Of a DNA stretch of 64,000 nucleotides, positions 27,522-36,939 are shown in pieces. The stretch lies in contig JAXMBM010000003.1 in assembly GCA_046349855.1 (NCBI GenBank), positions 124,001 to 188,000 on the forward strand, given 5' to 3'. Position 1 is the first letter of the stretch, and every line of letters starts with the position of its first letter. This DNA comes from CAIXSC01 sp046349855 (GTDB lineage: Bacteria; Planctomycetota; Planctomycetia; Pirellulales; Pirellulaceae). The notes below the pieces were generated by a model, which worked only from the letters and a program-made list of their open reading frames with translations, was not told the origin of the DNA and made no database searches. The translations under genes and the position numbers were made by a program.

Positions 27522-29384
27522 CTAGGCCGCGGGCTTTTCCGCTGGCTTGTCGGCCGGGGGAGCTGCCGGTTTGTCGGCAGGTTGGTCTGCCGGTTTGTCG
27601 CCAGGTTTGTCTGCCGGTTTGTCCGCCGGTTTGTCGACAGGTTTGTCCGCGGGTTTGTCTGCCGGTTTGTCTGCCGGTTTGTCTGCCGGTTTGTCCGCCG
27701 GTTTGTCCGCCGGTTTGTCGGCTGGCTTGTCGGCAGGTTTGTCCGCGGGTTTGTCTGCCGGTTTGTCTTCGGCCTTCTCGGCCGGCTTTTCTCCCGGCTT
27801 TTCTCCCGGCTTGGACTCGGGTTCGCCGAGTGCTTCACGGGGGAGATTGTTGGCGCGGACGTGTCGTTCCCAGATGGTGCGGAGCTTGAAGTCGCGGGGG
27901 AGTTTGAGGTCGAGTTGTCCGAGGACCTGGTTGTACTTGGCGATTTCCTTGCCCAGGTCGGTGAAGGTGATGTCGTCGCTGAGGGTGGGGAATTCTTCCA
28001 GCAGCTGCGCCCATTTCTCAAACGACTCTTCGAAGGCCTGCTTGGCGCTGACGGGGTCGGCGGCGTCCATGAAGCGGGCGGCTTCGAAGATCTGTCGCCG
28101 AGCATCGACGGCGGTCGTCGTCTGCTCCATGGCGCAGCGGGCTTCCCAGTAGGCGTAGTTCACCTGGTTACGGTATGCCATGGTGTGTCCCAGTTCGATT
28201 TCTTCGAGCTGGAAGAGTCGTTCGGCGAGGTTGCGGGCGCGTGCCAGGTTGTCGGCGGGAGCTCGGGCGGCGATTTCCAGCGGCGACACGGTGAGGGCCG
28301 CGAGGCTGGTCTGCACGTGCATGTGCTGGGTTGGGGTGCGCTGGTCGAGCGGAGTGGCGAGGGCCTGCCGTTGATCGTCGCTCAGCCCCGCTCGTTTTTC
28401 CGCCAGCAGGCCGGCGCGCGCGCCGGGGGCGAGTTCATCGAGTTTCTTGTGGAGCGCCTCGCGCTCGGCATTCAGCCGTTCGACGTCATTGAGTCGAATG
28501 TTGTGTCCCTGAGTGTGGGGAATCTGGCGATCGCCATACTGTCGCCAGTCGCGGCCCGCCTTTTCCCAGGCAATGCGGGCTTTTTCGTCCAGCACTCCTT
28601 CCTCTTCGATGGCGGTGGCGAAACTGATGCGGGCGAGCGGACCATCGGCGTAGAACAGCAGGGGACTCTTGCCGCGCAGCGTCCTCCCCTGAGTCACGGC
28701 GGCTTCGGCCTTGACGAACCACTGGCGGCCGACGAGCCAATTATCGGGGCGACCGTCCGGCCCCTGCGTGTCGGGCTGCTCGATCGAAATCTCCCCCTGT
28801 TCGGCCAGCGCGACGTGGAAGTCTTCGTCGTTGCGGAACAGGCGGCGGAACTGCCGCTGCTCATCGGACTTGCCGATCTTGTGGCCGAGGTACCAGCCGA
28901 TGTTCCAGTCGAGCCGCGGTTCGTTGCGGTTGTAGTGGGTTCCCAGGATAAGGAAGTCGATCCCTTTCTTGACCCACAGATAACGATGCCGGTAGTCGTC
29001 GAATTCCACGGACACGTTGTACGACAGGTTGTGCGCCTGGAATTCCCAGATCTGAATGACGTTGGGATCGAGCTTGGTGAGCTGATTGAGGGAGACGGCC
29101 AGTCCGTCCCAGTCCTCTTTCTTTTTCTGATTGTTGGCCCGCTCCATGAGCGCAACCCAGGCGATCGGACGGAGTCCCAGCGTGACCAGCTTCATCGTCT
29201 CGCTGGCCGGGTCGATATCGCCCAGGTTCGCCTGAGCCAGGTTGTTTTCCCGGCGCAGCTGCGCGAGGACGCCACCCTGCTCGTTCGGCGCGGCGGGCGT
29301 CCCCAGGTAATAGAGCGGGAACGACAGGAGCGCGATGAGCGTCCCGTAGACGATCTTGCGGCGGAAGGATCGATTGCGGCTCAT
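27522..29384 (-). CDS. Membrane-anchored protein of ABC operon with KPAD-repeat tail
   Basis: This 620-residue protein has one N-terminal membrane helix (IVYGTLIALLSFPLYYLG) and a large extracytoplasmic domain with TPR-like helices near its start (GLAVSLNQLTKLDPNVIQIW). A coiled-coil-like middle follows, then a tail of about 25 KPAD/KPAE-type tetrapeptides. Its ATG overlaps the stop of the ABC permease gene upstream (ATGA), so they are translationally coupled. I know it only as a planctomycete protein type found beside such permeases. A periplasmic partner of the exporter that reaches across the envelope through its flexible charged tail is an inference. Confidence 0.75.
   Translation of the reverse strand: MSRNRSFRRKIVYGTLIALLSFPLYYLGTPAAPNEQGGVLAQLRRENNLAQANLGDIDPASETMKLVTLGLRPIAWVALMERANNQKKKEDWDGLAVSLNQLTKLDPNVIQIWEFQAHNLSYNVSVEFDDYRHRYLWVKKGIDFLILGTHYNRNEPRLDWNIGWYLGHKIGKSDEQRQFRRLFRNDEDFHVALAEQGEISIEQPDTQGPDGRPDNWLVGRQWFVKAEAAVTQGRTLRGKSPLLFYADGPLARISFATAIEEEGVLDEKARIAWEKAGRDWRQYGDRQIPHTQGHNIRLNDVERLNAEREALHKKLDELAPGARAGLLAEKRAGLSDDQRQALATPLDQRTPTQHMHVQTSLAALTVSPLEIAARAPADNLARARNLAERLFQLEEIELGHTMAYRNQVNYAYWEARCAMEQTTTAVDARRQIFEAARFMDAADPVSAKQAFEESFEKWAQLLEEFPTLSDDITFTDLGKEIAKYNQVLGQLDLKLPRDFKLRTIWERHVRANNLPREALGEPESKPGEKPGEKPAEKAEDKPADKPADKPADKPADKPADKPADKPADKPADKPADKPADKPVDKPADKPADKPGDKPADQPADKPAAPPADKPAEKPAA
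27547..27790. repeat. 12-bp coding tandem repeat (KPAD)
   Basis: About 20 near-copies of a 12-base unit such as gtctgccggttt encode the Lys-Pro-Ala-Asp tail. The units differ at third positions, so the tail is under protein-level selection or is old. Confidence 0.85.
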
Positions 29385-31318
29385 GCGGCCAGCTCGCGAG
29401 TCTTGAGGAAGAAGTAGCCGATCAACACGGTCGTGCCGGAGAAGGCCAGCGCGGTGACCGTCTGGATGAGCAACAGGTCGGGATCGACGGCAAAGCCGTA
29501 TTCAATGAAGTCCGAATTGTCGAACCGGCTGAAATCCGGGAACAACTGGAGGAACAGGCGCAGGACCAGCATCCCGGCCATGTCGATGTACTGGATCGGC
29601 TTTTCGGCGAAACCGAGTTCCAGGTCGGCGGACAGGTTGAGCTGGCGGAAGATGCGCCACAGCGCTTCCAGCGGACCGCCACCCTCCAGGCCGGTCCCTT
29701 CTTCGATGCCGAACAGGTTGCGGATCACCGCCTTCACCGGATCGGGACCCTGGAACACGCCCTGAAACAGTTCGACGACGAAATTCGAGAAGTACCCGAA
29801 GGCAAAACTGATGAACATCGCCAGCATCGACACCGGACCGCTGAGGAACGTGCTGAACATCACGCCCATCGAGATGACCATGACCATCTGCAGCCAGATG
29901 CTGAGGTGGCCGCGGATGAAATTTCCGGCAAACGAACGCTCGGAGGCCTGCAGGAACAGGTCGGCCTGAGCCATGCCGAAATACTGAGCCGGCTGGCCGC
30001 AGCGGATGTGAATCTCGACCGCACCGTCGGTCGCGAAATCCTTGAGCAGGTCGAATTTGATCGCCTTGCCCGCTTCATCCCGGATGATCTGCCCGGTCGC
30101 GTCGACCGCTTCCAGTTCCCAGGGAATCGTCAGTTCCGACCGGACGAATTCCCGAGCGCTGAACGTCCGCACTTCGCTCCGTCGGACCTTGGCTCGTTCG
30201 TTGGGGTTGACCACCACCAGTTCGCCGACAATCGGCGACTCGATGTCCCCTTTATGCGTGCGGAACACGCGCAGGTTCATTTCCACGGGCAGTCCGTCGG
30301 CAAACTGCTCGCGCGGAAAACTCGCCTCGTTCACCCCCTGGAAACTCCAGATGGCGGTCGATTGGGTCCGTCCTTCGATGTAGCTGCGGTAGGCCCATTC
30401 CTGCCCGACGCTGATCCCCTTCGACGTCGGCCGCCCCTGCCGGTCGAGGAACCGCAGCTTGCCGTACAGCGGCACGCGGGCCACCAGCATGCCTTCGTGC
30501 GGCCCCACCTCGTAGCGGATCGTATCCCCTTCGCGGATCGCCTGCACCGTATGCCAATGCCCCATCGAGATATCGGTGCGGGCATACCCGTCGTCATCCA
30601 GCGTGAACGTGTGGTGGTGCCGCGCGTTGCTGGTCGTGCGACCGCGGGCGGCCAGCGAGTCCCCCGTGCCGGTCCGTTCCACGTGCTCGGGCCGCACCGT
30701 GTGCTGGTGATCGAGTCCGCGAACCACGAAGAAGTAGCTCACCAGGCACATCACGGCCAGGACCGAGGTGCCGATCACGGTGAAGCCGAGGATCTTGCCG
30801 ACGACGATTTCACCGGCGCGAATCGGCTTGGTGACCAGCGAGTAAATGGTGCGCGACTTGACTTCCGTCGGCAGGCTGAACGTCGACAACACGACCGACA
30901 GCAGCAGAATGAGGAAGTAGCTCGAATTGAGCACGAAACTGAGATAGATCCGGGCCGGATTGTCGCTGCTCACATCCATGAACAGCCCGGCAAACAGCAG
31001 GATCACGACGAAGACCACGAAGGCCACCAGCACGCGCCGCCGGATGGCCTCGCGGACGGTGAGTTCGGCCATGGCGAGCGTGCGGCGCAGGGAGAAGTTC
31101 GGCAGGTCGTCCGTGAACGCCTTGTAGACGACTTTGGCGACCGCGTAAAACGCCTCACTGGGTCCGACGAAGAACGCCTTGACCAGATACCAGATGAGCA
31201 GCGCGAAGAACGACAGCAGGGCGAACGACGCCACAAAGTACGCCAGCGCGCCGTAGCCGCGGTTCACCGCGGGAAACAACCAGTCGAAAAACGGCAGGAT
31301 TTCGTATTCAATCGGCAT
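29381..31318 (-). CDS. ABC-2-type transporter permease with large soluble insertion
   Basis: This 645-residue membrane protein has N-terminal helices (ALAYFVASFALLSFFALLIW, VLVAFVVFVVILLFAGLFMD, YFLILLLSVVLSTFSL) and the ABC-2 motif SRTIYSLVTKPIRAGEIVVGKILG. A soluble region of about 240 residues (from LDHQHTVRPEHVERTGTGDS) sits between membrane halves and probably lies outside the cytoplasm. C-terminal helices include a last one, VTALAFSGTTVLIGYFFL. It follows the ATPase gene by 22 bp and overlaps the next gene. With these it forms a GldA/GldF-like exporter, substrate unknown. Confidence 0.85.
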   Translation of the reverse strand: MPIEYEILPFFDWLFPAVNRGYGALAYFVASFALLSFFALLIWYLVKAFFVGPSEAFYAVAKVVYKAFTDDLPNFSLRRTLAMAELTVREAIRRRVLVAFVVFVVILLFAGLFMDVSSDNPARIYLSFVLNSSYFLILLLSVVLSTFSLPTEVKSRTIYSLVTKPIRAGEIVVGKILGFTVIGTSVLAVMCLVSYFFVVRGLDHQHTVRPEHVERTGTGDSLAARGRTTSNARHHHTFTLDDDGYARTDISMGHWHTVQAIREGDTIRYEVGPHEGMLVARVPLYGKLRFLDRQGRPTSKGISVGQEWAYRSYIEGRTQSTAIWSFQGVNEASFPREQFADGLPVEMNLRVFRTHKGDIESPIVGELVVVNPNERAKVRRSEVRTFSAREFVRSELTIPWELEAVDATGQIIRDEAGKAIKFDLLKDFATDGAVEIHIRCGQPAQYFGMAQADLFLQASERSFAGNFIRGHLSIWLQMVMVISMGVMFSTFLSGPVSMLAMFISFAFGYFSNFVVELFQGVFQGPDPVKAVIRNLFGIEEGTGLEGGGPLEALWRIFRQLNLSADLELGFAEKPIQYIDMAGMLVLRLFLQLFPDFSRFDNSDFIEYGFAVDPDLLLIQTVTALAFSGTTVLIGYFFLKTRELAA

Positions 31319-31340
31319 GGAATGGGACCTTTCGCGGTGA

Positions 31341-32276
31341 CTACTTCTTCTCGGTCGCCCGCCGTCCCGGCCGCGCCTCGCTCGATTGAACGGTGGTCAG
31401 GAAGAGCTCCTCGAGTGTCGTCGTGGGATTGCTCACCTCCTCCACCTGTCCCCCGTGTCGTGCCACCACCGCCCGGATCTCGTCCTCCGCCTGCTTGCTC
31501 AATCCCTTCGCCCGGATCTGCGTGACATCCTTCACGGTGAGCAGCGAATCGACGCGGCCCAGCTCCTTCAGTTCCCCCTGGTGCAGAATCGCAATTCGAT
31601 CGCACACATCCTGGACATCCGCCAGCAGGTGACTGCACATGACAATCGTCTTGCCCTGGGCCTTGAGTTGCAGGATCATCTCCTTCATCTCGTGCGTGCC
31701 CAGCGGGTCGAGGCCCGAGGTGGGTTCGTCGAGCAGCAGGAGTTCCGGATCGTTGATCAGGGCCTGAGCCAGCCCGACGCGTCGCGTCATCCCCTTCGAG
31801 TACTCGCGGAGCTGCCGGCGTTTGGCCTTCTCCAGCCCGACCTGGCGAATCAACTCGTTGACCCGCTGACGGCGAACGTCGGCCGGCATGTCGAACAGCC
31901 GGCCGTAAAAGTCGAGCGTTTCCTGGGCATTGAGGAACTTGTAGAGGTACGACTCTTCGGGAAGGTACCCGATCCGCTCGTTCTTGCTGACGTCGGTCGC
32001 TTCCTTGTTGAACACCAGGGCATAGCCGCTGGTCGGAAACAGCAACCCCAGGAGCAGCTTGACCGTGGTCGACTTGCCCGAACCATTGGGACCCAGGAGG
32101 CCAAAAATCTCGCCGCGGCGCACTTCCAGGTCGAGCGCTTTGAGGGCCCGCACCTTGGGCCGGCCCCAGAAATCCCGATAATCCTTCGTCAGGCTGCGGG
32201 TCTCGATTACGACTTCGGGCGACCCAGCGGCGCCCGAAGCGGGCACCGCGGAGGTCCCGGCGGCAGTTGAACTCAT
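31341..32276 (-). CDS. ABC transporter ATP-binding protein (ABC-2/GldA type)
   Basis: This 311-residue cytoplasmic ATPase has Walker A GPNGSGKST, a Q-loop region (YLPEESYLYKF), the degenerate signature EYSKGMTRR, Walker B LLLLDEPTSGLD and the H-loop MCSHLLADV. These features match the CcmA/GldA branch that drives ABC-2 permeases. I start it at the ATG at 32276, with GGAG eight bases upstream, rather than eight codons earlier. It is the first gene of the exporter operon and diverges from folC. Confidence 0.92.
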   Translation of the reverse strand: MSSTAAGTSAVPASGAAGSPEVVIETRSLTKDYRDFWGRPKVRALKALDLEVRRGEIFGLLGPNGSGKSTTVKLLLGLLFPTSGYALVFNKEATDVSKNERIGYLPEESYLYKFLNAQETLDFYGRLFDMPADVRRQRVNELIRQVGLEKAKRRQLREYSKGMTRRVGLAQALINDPELLLLDEPTSGLDPLGTHEMKEMILQLKAQGKTIVMCSHLLADVQDVCDRIAILHQGELKELGRVDSLLTVKDVTQIRAKGLSKQAEDEIRAVVARHGGQVEEVSNPTTTLEELFLTTVQSSEARPGRRATEKK

Positions 32277-32416
32277 GGACGAACTCCAGACGGAAGACAA
32301 AGGCAGCTACGGTATTACGCAACCGGCAAATGGTTGGTTCGCGCAGCGTGCTCCCCTGTCCCCTCGCGACGACGAAACGGCGGAATGGTACGAAAAAAGG
32401 AAGCTCGTACTATAAA

Positions 32417-33928
32417 ATGCCGTCCCAGCCCACGCAAGAAACGCTTGTCACGAGCCCGGCCCTTCATTCGCTTTTCTCCATGCCACCCGCCCGCGAACCC
32501 GCCCGCGACTCGACCCGCCTGCCGGTCCGCCCAACGGCCGACGATCCGCTGGCGTTTCTCTACGGCCGGATCGACTACGAACGCACCCCCCCTCCGTCGT
32601 CCCGCCCCTTCAAGCTGCACGTCATGCGCTCCCTGCTGGAGCGGCTGGGGAACCCTCAAGAGGGGCAGGCCATCGTCCATATCGCGGGAACCAAGGGAAA
32701 AGGCTCCACCGCAACCATGGTCGCCGCCATCCTCCAGGCGGCCGGCTTCCGCACCGGACTGTACACGTCACCCCACCTGGAATCGATTGGCGAGCGGCTG
32801 GCGGTCGCTGGCCAGCCGTGCGAGCTGGATGAGTTCCGCCAGCTGGTCGACGAGGCCCGGCCCGCCGTCCAGGCACTGGATCAGGAAGCGGAACGGAGCG
32901 GACTGCCCGGTGGCGGCCCGACCTTTTTCGACATCGTCACCGCTCTCGCCCTGGTCCATTTTGCCCGCCGCGGCTGTACCGCCACCGTGCTCGAAGTCGG
33001 ACTCGGCGGACGCCTCGATTCGACCAATGTCTGCCAGCCGGCGGTCTCGGTGATCACCACGATCAGCTTCGACCACATGCAGCAACTGGGGAACACCCTG
33101 GCACAGATCGCCGGCGAAAAAGCGGGCATCATCAAACCCGGCGTTCCGGTGGTGAGTGGCGTTCTTCCCAGCGAGCCGCGGGAGGTCATCGCCGCCACCG
33201 CGCAGCAGATCGGTGCCCCGCTGTTCGCCGTGGGGGAGGCGTTCGACTACCGGGAAACGGCCCCGGAACGGCCGACCACCGGCCACTCAGGGCCCTCAGG
33301 CTGGACGTTTGACTATTGGGATCAAGGAGTACCGCATCCCTGGCGACTCGAACGTCTCCCCCGCGCGCTGCGGGGGGCCCATCAGGCGCTCAACGGCGCG
33401 GTGGCGACCGCCACGATCCGGCGGCTGGTCGAGTTGGGATGGCCGATCCCCCTGGAAGCCGTTCGCGCCGGGCTCGCCGCAGCCACTTGTCCGGCACGCG
33501 TGGAAGTGGTGTCGGAGCGTCCCACGCTCGTGCTCGACGCCGCTCACAATGTGGCCTCGATCGATGCCCTCCTGTCAGCACTCGACCGTGACTTTCCCCA
33601 TCTTCCGCGGATCGCCATCTTCGCCGTCAACCGCGACAAGGACGTCGCCGGCATCCTCGAACGACTGTTGCCGGCCTTTCCCCGAGTGATCGTAACTCAT
33701 TTCCAGCACAGCCCCCGCGCCCTGCCGCTCGACGAGTTGCTCCCGCTGGCTCAGCGGCTTGCTCCTCCCGGGACGGCCGTGGAACCGGCGGCGACGGCGG
33801 CCGAGGCGCTGGATCGGGCTCGACGCACGGTACCGCCCGACTCGCTCATCTGCGTCACCGGTTCGTTTTTCCTGGCTGCCGAGGTGCGGGGGGCGCTGCC
33901 CGGATCGGCCCCCGCGGACAGCCGCTAA
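32417..33928 (+). CDS. folC: Folylpolyglutamate/dihydrofolate synthase
   Basis: FolC is the Mur-ligase-family enzyme that adds glutamate to folates. The product has the FolC start pattern LAFLYGRIDYER, the P-loop VHIAGTKGKGST, TGLYTSPHLESIGER, EVGLGGRLDSTNV, ISFDHMQQLG with AGEKAGIIKPGVP, and the C-terminal LVLDAAHNVAS. The start is uncertain: the ATG at 32417 gives 503 residues, while the ATG at 32480 gives 482 and lies closer to the conserved region. A tataaaat stretch at 32411 overlaps the first ATG and could be a -10 element, which would favour the later start. Formate-THF ligase at the right edge also belongs to folate metabolism. Confidence 0.93.
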   Translation: MPSQPTQETLVTSPALHSLFSMPPAREPARDSTRLPVRPTADDPLAFLYGRIDYERTPPPSSRPFKLHVMRSLLERLGNPQEGQAIVHIAGTKGKGSTATMVAAILQAAGFRTGLYTSPHLESIGERLAVAGQPCELDEFRQLVDEARPAVQALDQEAERSGLPGGGPTFFDIVTALALVHFARRGCTATVLEVGLGGRLDSTNVCQPAVSVITTISFDHMQQLGNTLAQIAGEKAGIIKPGVPVVSGVLPSEPREVIAATAQQIGAPLFAVGEAFDYRETAPERPTTGHSGPSGWTFDYWDQGVPHPWRLERLPRALRGAHQALNGAVATATIRRLVELGWPIPLEAVRAGLAAATCPARVEVVSERPTLVLDAAHNVASIDALLSALDRDFPHLPRIAIFAVNRDKDVAGILERLLPAFPRVIVTHFQHSPRALPLDELLPLAQRLAPPGTAVEPAATAAEALDRARRTVPPDSLICVTGSFFLAAEVRGALPGSAPADSR

Positions 33929-34097
33929 TTCTCGACCGACGAGCCAGTTGAGAGATTCCGGGCGAGGGATGGTCGAAACGCCTCCTCGGCGACGTTTCCG
34001 CGTTCCGAACCGGGACCAATTCGGCTATATTCCGCTCGGCTTGCCGAATAGGTCGGCTGTCGTTGCCGAACTTGGGCGAGTGAATTGAGGGGCCATC

Positions 34098-35855
34098 ATG
34101 AGCAAGACGGGATCCGGCGAAAGCTCACCGCGGGCTGGAGGGAAGTCGGCCGACACGGCTGCCGCCGATCGGCACGTACACTCCTATGCCATGCGGGAGA
34201 CGGTCGAATCGATCGTGATTGCCGTCCTGCTGGCGTTTCTGTTCCGCACGTTTGTCGGCGAAGCCTTCGTCATCCCCACTGGCTCGATGGCACCGACACT
34301 GCAGGGGAACCATAAGGATGTCACCTGCGAAAAGTGTGGCTACGGCTATCAGGCCAATGCGAGCGTCGAGAACGACGATCACTGGAACCAGGATACGGTC
34401 GTCGCGACCACCTGCCCGCTCTGCCGCTACACGATGGCACTCGACTGGAAGAAGGACCGCAACCAGGAATCGTTTTCGGGCGACCGAATCCTGGTGAGCA
34501 AGTTCAGCTACGATCTGCACGATCCGTCCCGCTGGGACGTGATCGTGTTCAAGTATCCAAACAACGCCAAACAGAATTACATCAAGCGGTTGGTCGGACT
34601 GCCGGGCGAGACGATTCGCGTCTATCACGGCGACGTCTATGTGAAGGGGACGAGCGACGAAACGTTCCGCATCACTCGTAAACCTCCTGCCAAGCTGGCC
34701 GCCATGCTCCAGGTGGTGGATGACAACCACTACATCCCGGACCAGCTGGCCACCGCCGGCTGGCCATCCCGCTGGCAGCCGGGGCAGGGCGACGGTCAGG
34801 CGGGCTGGCGAACCATGGCCGACGACCGCGAACCGTTGCGTCTGCAACCTGCGGGAGAGGCCGAAGCCTGGTACCGGTATCGGCATATTCCTCCCTTGGG
34901 AGGCGACTGGCAGGACGTCGATCAGGGACGCAAGGTGGAGCCGCCGCAGGCGGGTCCGACGGGCGGACATCTGATTACCGATTTCTACGCCTACAACGCC
35001 TACACCACGATGGGTGCGGTTCGCAATCGTCCTGATCCGGACGACCTGCTGCCTCACACGCGTACCATGGGCGCCCACTGGGTCGGCGATCTGGCGCTGG
35101 AAGCCGAAGTGGACGTCGAAGGGGAACAGGGGGAACTGATTCTGGAACTGGTCGAGGGTGGCGACCACTATCAGTGCCGGATCAACGTGGCGACCGGCGA
35201 GGCTCAAATGCAGGTGGTGGACGGCCGGCGGCCGTTTGTCGACGCCCAGGGTCAACCGGTGACTCAGGCGCCGCACGCCACCACATCGGTCCGCGGACGC
35301 GGCCACTATCGGCTCCGCTTCAGCAATGTCGATGACGAACTGCGGTTGTGGGTGAATGGAAACGTCGTCTCGTTCGAGGGGCCGACGACCTACCAGTCTC
35401 CCGAGGATCGGCGGCCCGAGTGGAGTCCGCAGAACCTGGGAGACCTCGCGCCGGCCGGCGTGGGCACTCGGGGACTGTCGGCCCAGGTCACGCACCTCCG
35501 TGTGCTGCGTGATGTCTACTACATCGCCATCCGCATGCACCTGAACACGGACAACGATTATCAGCAGTACATGAATGACGACGATATCCAGGAGATCCTG
35601 GCCGACCCGCAGCAGTGGGCCACCACCACGCTGTTCCCGTCGCGGCGGATGATCGAAATCGAACTGGGAGCCGACCAGTTCTTTCCCATGGGAGACAACA
35701 GCCCGCAGAGCAAGGACGGCCGGCTGTGGGGAGAACCGCCGTATGTCGAACGTGAACTGCTCACCGGCAAGGCGGTGCTGGTGTATTGGCCGCATTCCTG
35801 GAACCGGCCCATCCCCTTTACTCCCAACCTCGGCCGCATGCGGCTGATTCGCTGA
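34098..35855 (+). CDS. lepB: Signal peptidase I with large insertion
   Basis: This membrane serine protease removes signal peptides. One membrane helix (VESIVIAVLLAFLFRTF) precedes the catalytic Ser63 in PTGSMAPTL. The catalytic Lys163 is in NYIKRLVGLPGE, and the box E region is FPMGDNSPQSKDGRLWG near the end. The protein has 585 residues against 250-320 for most family members. The extra length is a Cys4 zinc-ribbon-like pair (C77xxC80, C106xxC109) between the catalytic residues, and a ~280-residue insertion after them with a LamG-like beta-sandwich (LALEAEVDVEGEQGELILEL to DDELRLWVNGNVV). GAGG lies upstream of the ATG. lptB follows after 45 bp. Confidence 0.93.
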   Translation: MSKTGSGESSPRAGGKSADTAAADRHVHSYAMRETVESIVIAVLLAFLFRTFVGEAFVIPTGSMAPTLQGNHKDVTCEKCGYGYQANASVENDDHWNQDTVVATTCPLCRYTMALDWKKDRNQESFSGDRILVSKFSYDLHDPSRWDVIVFKYPNNAKQNYIKRLVGLPGETIRVYHGDVYVKGTSDETFRITRKPPAKLAAMLQVVDDNHYIPDQLATAGWPSRWQPGQGDGQAGWRTMADDREPLRLQPAGEAEAWYRYRHIPPLGGDWQDVDQGRKVEPPQAGPTGGHLITDFYAYNAYTTMGAVRNRPDPDDLLPHTRTMGAHWVGDLALEAEVDVEGEQGELILELVEGGDHYQCRINVATGEAQMQVVDGRRPFVDAQGQPVTQAPHATTSVRGRGHYRLRFSNVDDELRLWVNGNVVSFEGPTTYQSPEDRRPEWSPQNLGDLAPAGVGTRGLSAQVTHLRVLRDVYYIAIRMHLNTDNDYQQYMNDDDIQEILADPQQWATTTLFPSRRMIEIELGADQFFPMGDNSPQSKDGRLWGEPPYVERELLTGKAVLVYWPHSWNRPIPFTPNLGRMRLIR

Positions 35856-35900
35856 GTTTTTCGGAGTTGTCCCGGTTCGGGTGTCAGGAGGACCCCCACG

Positions 35901-36842
35901 ATGCCGCTACTCGATGTTCAAGGATTGGTGAAACACTACGGACGGCGCTGCGTCGTCAACGGAGTGAGTTTCAAGGTCGAACGAGGAGAGGTTGTCGGCC
36001 TGCTGGGCCCCAATGGCGCCGGCAAGACGACCAGCTTCCGCATGACCTGCGGGCTGGTCGAGCCGGATGCCGGCAAAGTGGAACTCAACGGCAATGACGT
36101 CACGAGCTGGCCTATGTACCGCCGCGCGCGGGATGCCGGGATGGGCTATCTGGCGCAGGATTCGAGCGTCTTCCGCAAACTCAACGTCGAGCAGAACCTG
36201 CTGGGTATGATGGAACTGCTGAACATGGGCCGGGCCGAGCGGAAGCGGCGCTGCGCCGAGCTGCTGGAACAGTTCAAGATCACGCACCTCCGCAAGTCGA
36301 ACTCGGCACGCCTCTCCGGCGGTGAGCGGCGACGGCTGGAGATTGCCCGCTGCCTGATCTCGAATCCCGAAATCGTGCTGCTCGACGAACCTTTCGCCGG
36401 CATCGATCCGGTAACGGTCGAAGGGATTCGCGGGATCATTCTGCAGCTCAAGCGGCAAGGGATCTCAATCCTGATCACGGACCATGCCGCCAACCATATT
36501 CTCAAGATCGCCGACCACTGCTACGTGATCAACAAAGGCGAAGTCTTCTTTCACGGTACGGCGGAACAGGTCCGCAACCACAAGGATGTGAAGAGCACGT
36601 ACCTGGGGCATGACGACGACGACGTTTCGGCAGCACGAACCGCCGGCGAAGACGATGCAGCGGAGGAACACGCGGACACGGCGGTCCGAGTCTCGACCGG
36701 CGACGACATCGATGACGGCGACGAGGGGAACGAAGACGCCGCCGCTCCGCGGACCGCGAGCGGGCCCCTCGTATCGACACCCCATTCGCGCCGAGCCCGT
36801 GCGGGGGCGCCACCTCTGCGGCGCGTGCGTCCCGAAGAGTAA
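35901..36842 (+). CDS. lptB: LPS-export-type ABC ATPase (LptB-like) with acidic tail
   Basis: This ATPase of 313 residues has GPNGAGKTT, a Q-loop (MGYLAQDSSVFRKLNVEQN, very LptB-like), signature RLSGGERRR, Walker B EIVLLDEPFAGIDPVTVEGI and the H-loop ITDHAANHIL. LptB powers extraction of lipopolysaccharide from the inner membrane by LptFG. The last ~70 residues (DDDDVSAARTAGEDDAAEE and on) are a disordered acidic extension absent from most LptB proteins. AGGAGG lies eight bases before the ATG. Planctomycetes have an outer membrane, so the role is plausible. Confidence 0.9.
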   Translation: MPLLDVQGLVKHYGRRCVVNGVSFKVERGEVVGLLGPNGAGKTTSFRMTCGLVEPDAGKVELNGNDVTSWPMYRRARDAGMGYLAQDSSVFRKLNVEQNLLGMMELLNMGRAERKRRCAELLEQFKITHLRKSNSARLSGGERRRLEIARCLISNPEIVLLDEPFAGIDPVTVEGIRGIILQLKRQGISILITDHAANHILKIADHCYVINKGEVFFHGTAEQVRNHKDVKSTYLGHDDDDVSAARTAGEDDAAEEHADTAVRVSTGDDIDDGDEGNEDAAAPRTASGPLVSTPHSRRARAGAPPLRRVRPEE

Positions 36843-36939
36843 GTCGGACCATTGCGCCCCGTCATCGGGCCGCCGTCGACACGGTATACTCGATGGCGGC
36901 GGAGCAGTGCATCTCGAGCGCGGGAACAGCGACAGGACC

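Noticed and set aside
27547..27790. Possible CRISPR array
   Set aside because: The 12-base units are contiguous with no spacers and code for a protein tail.
27582..29417. 611-residue + strand open frame with Cys/Arg/Val repeats
   Set aside because: Shadow of the KPAD-repeat gene on the opposite strand.
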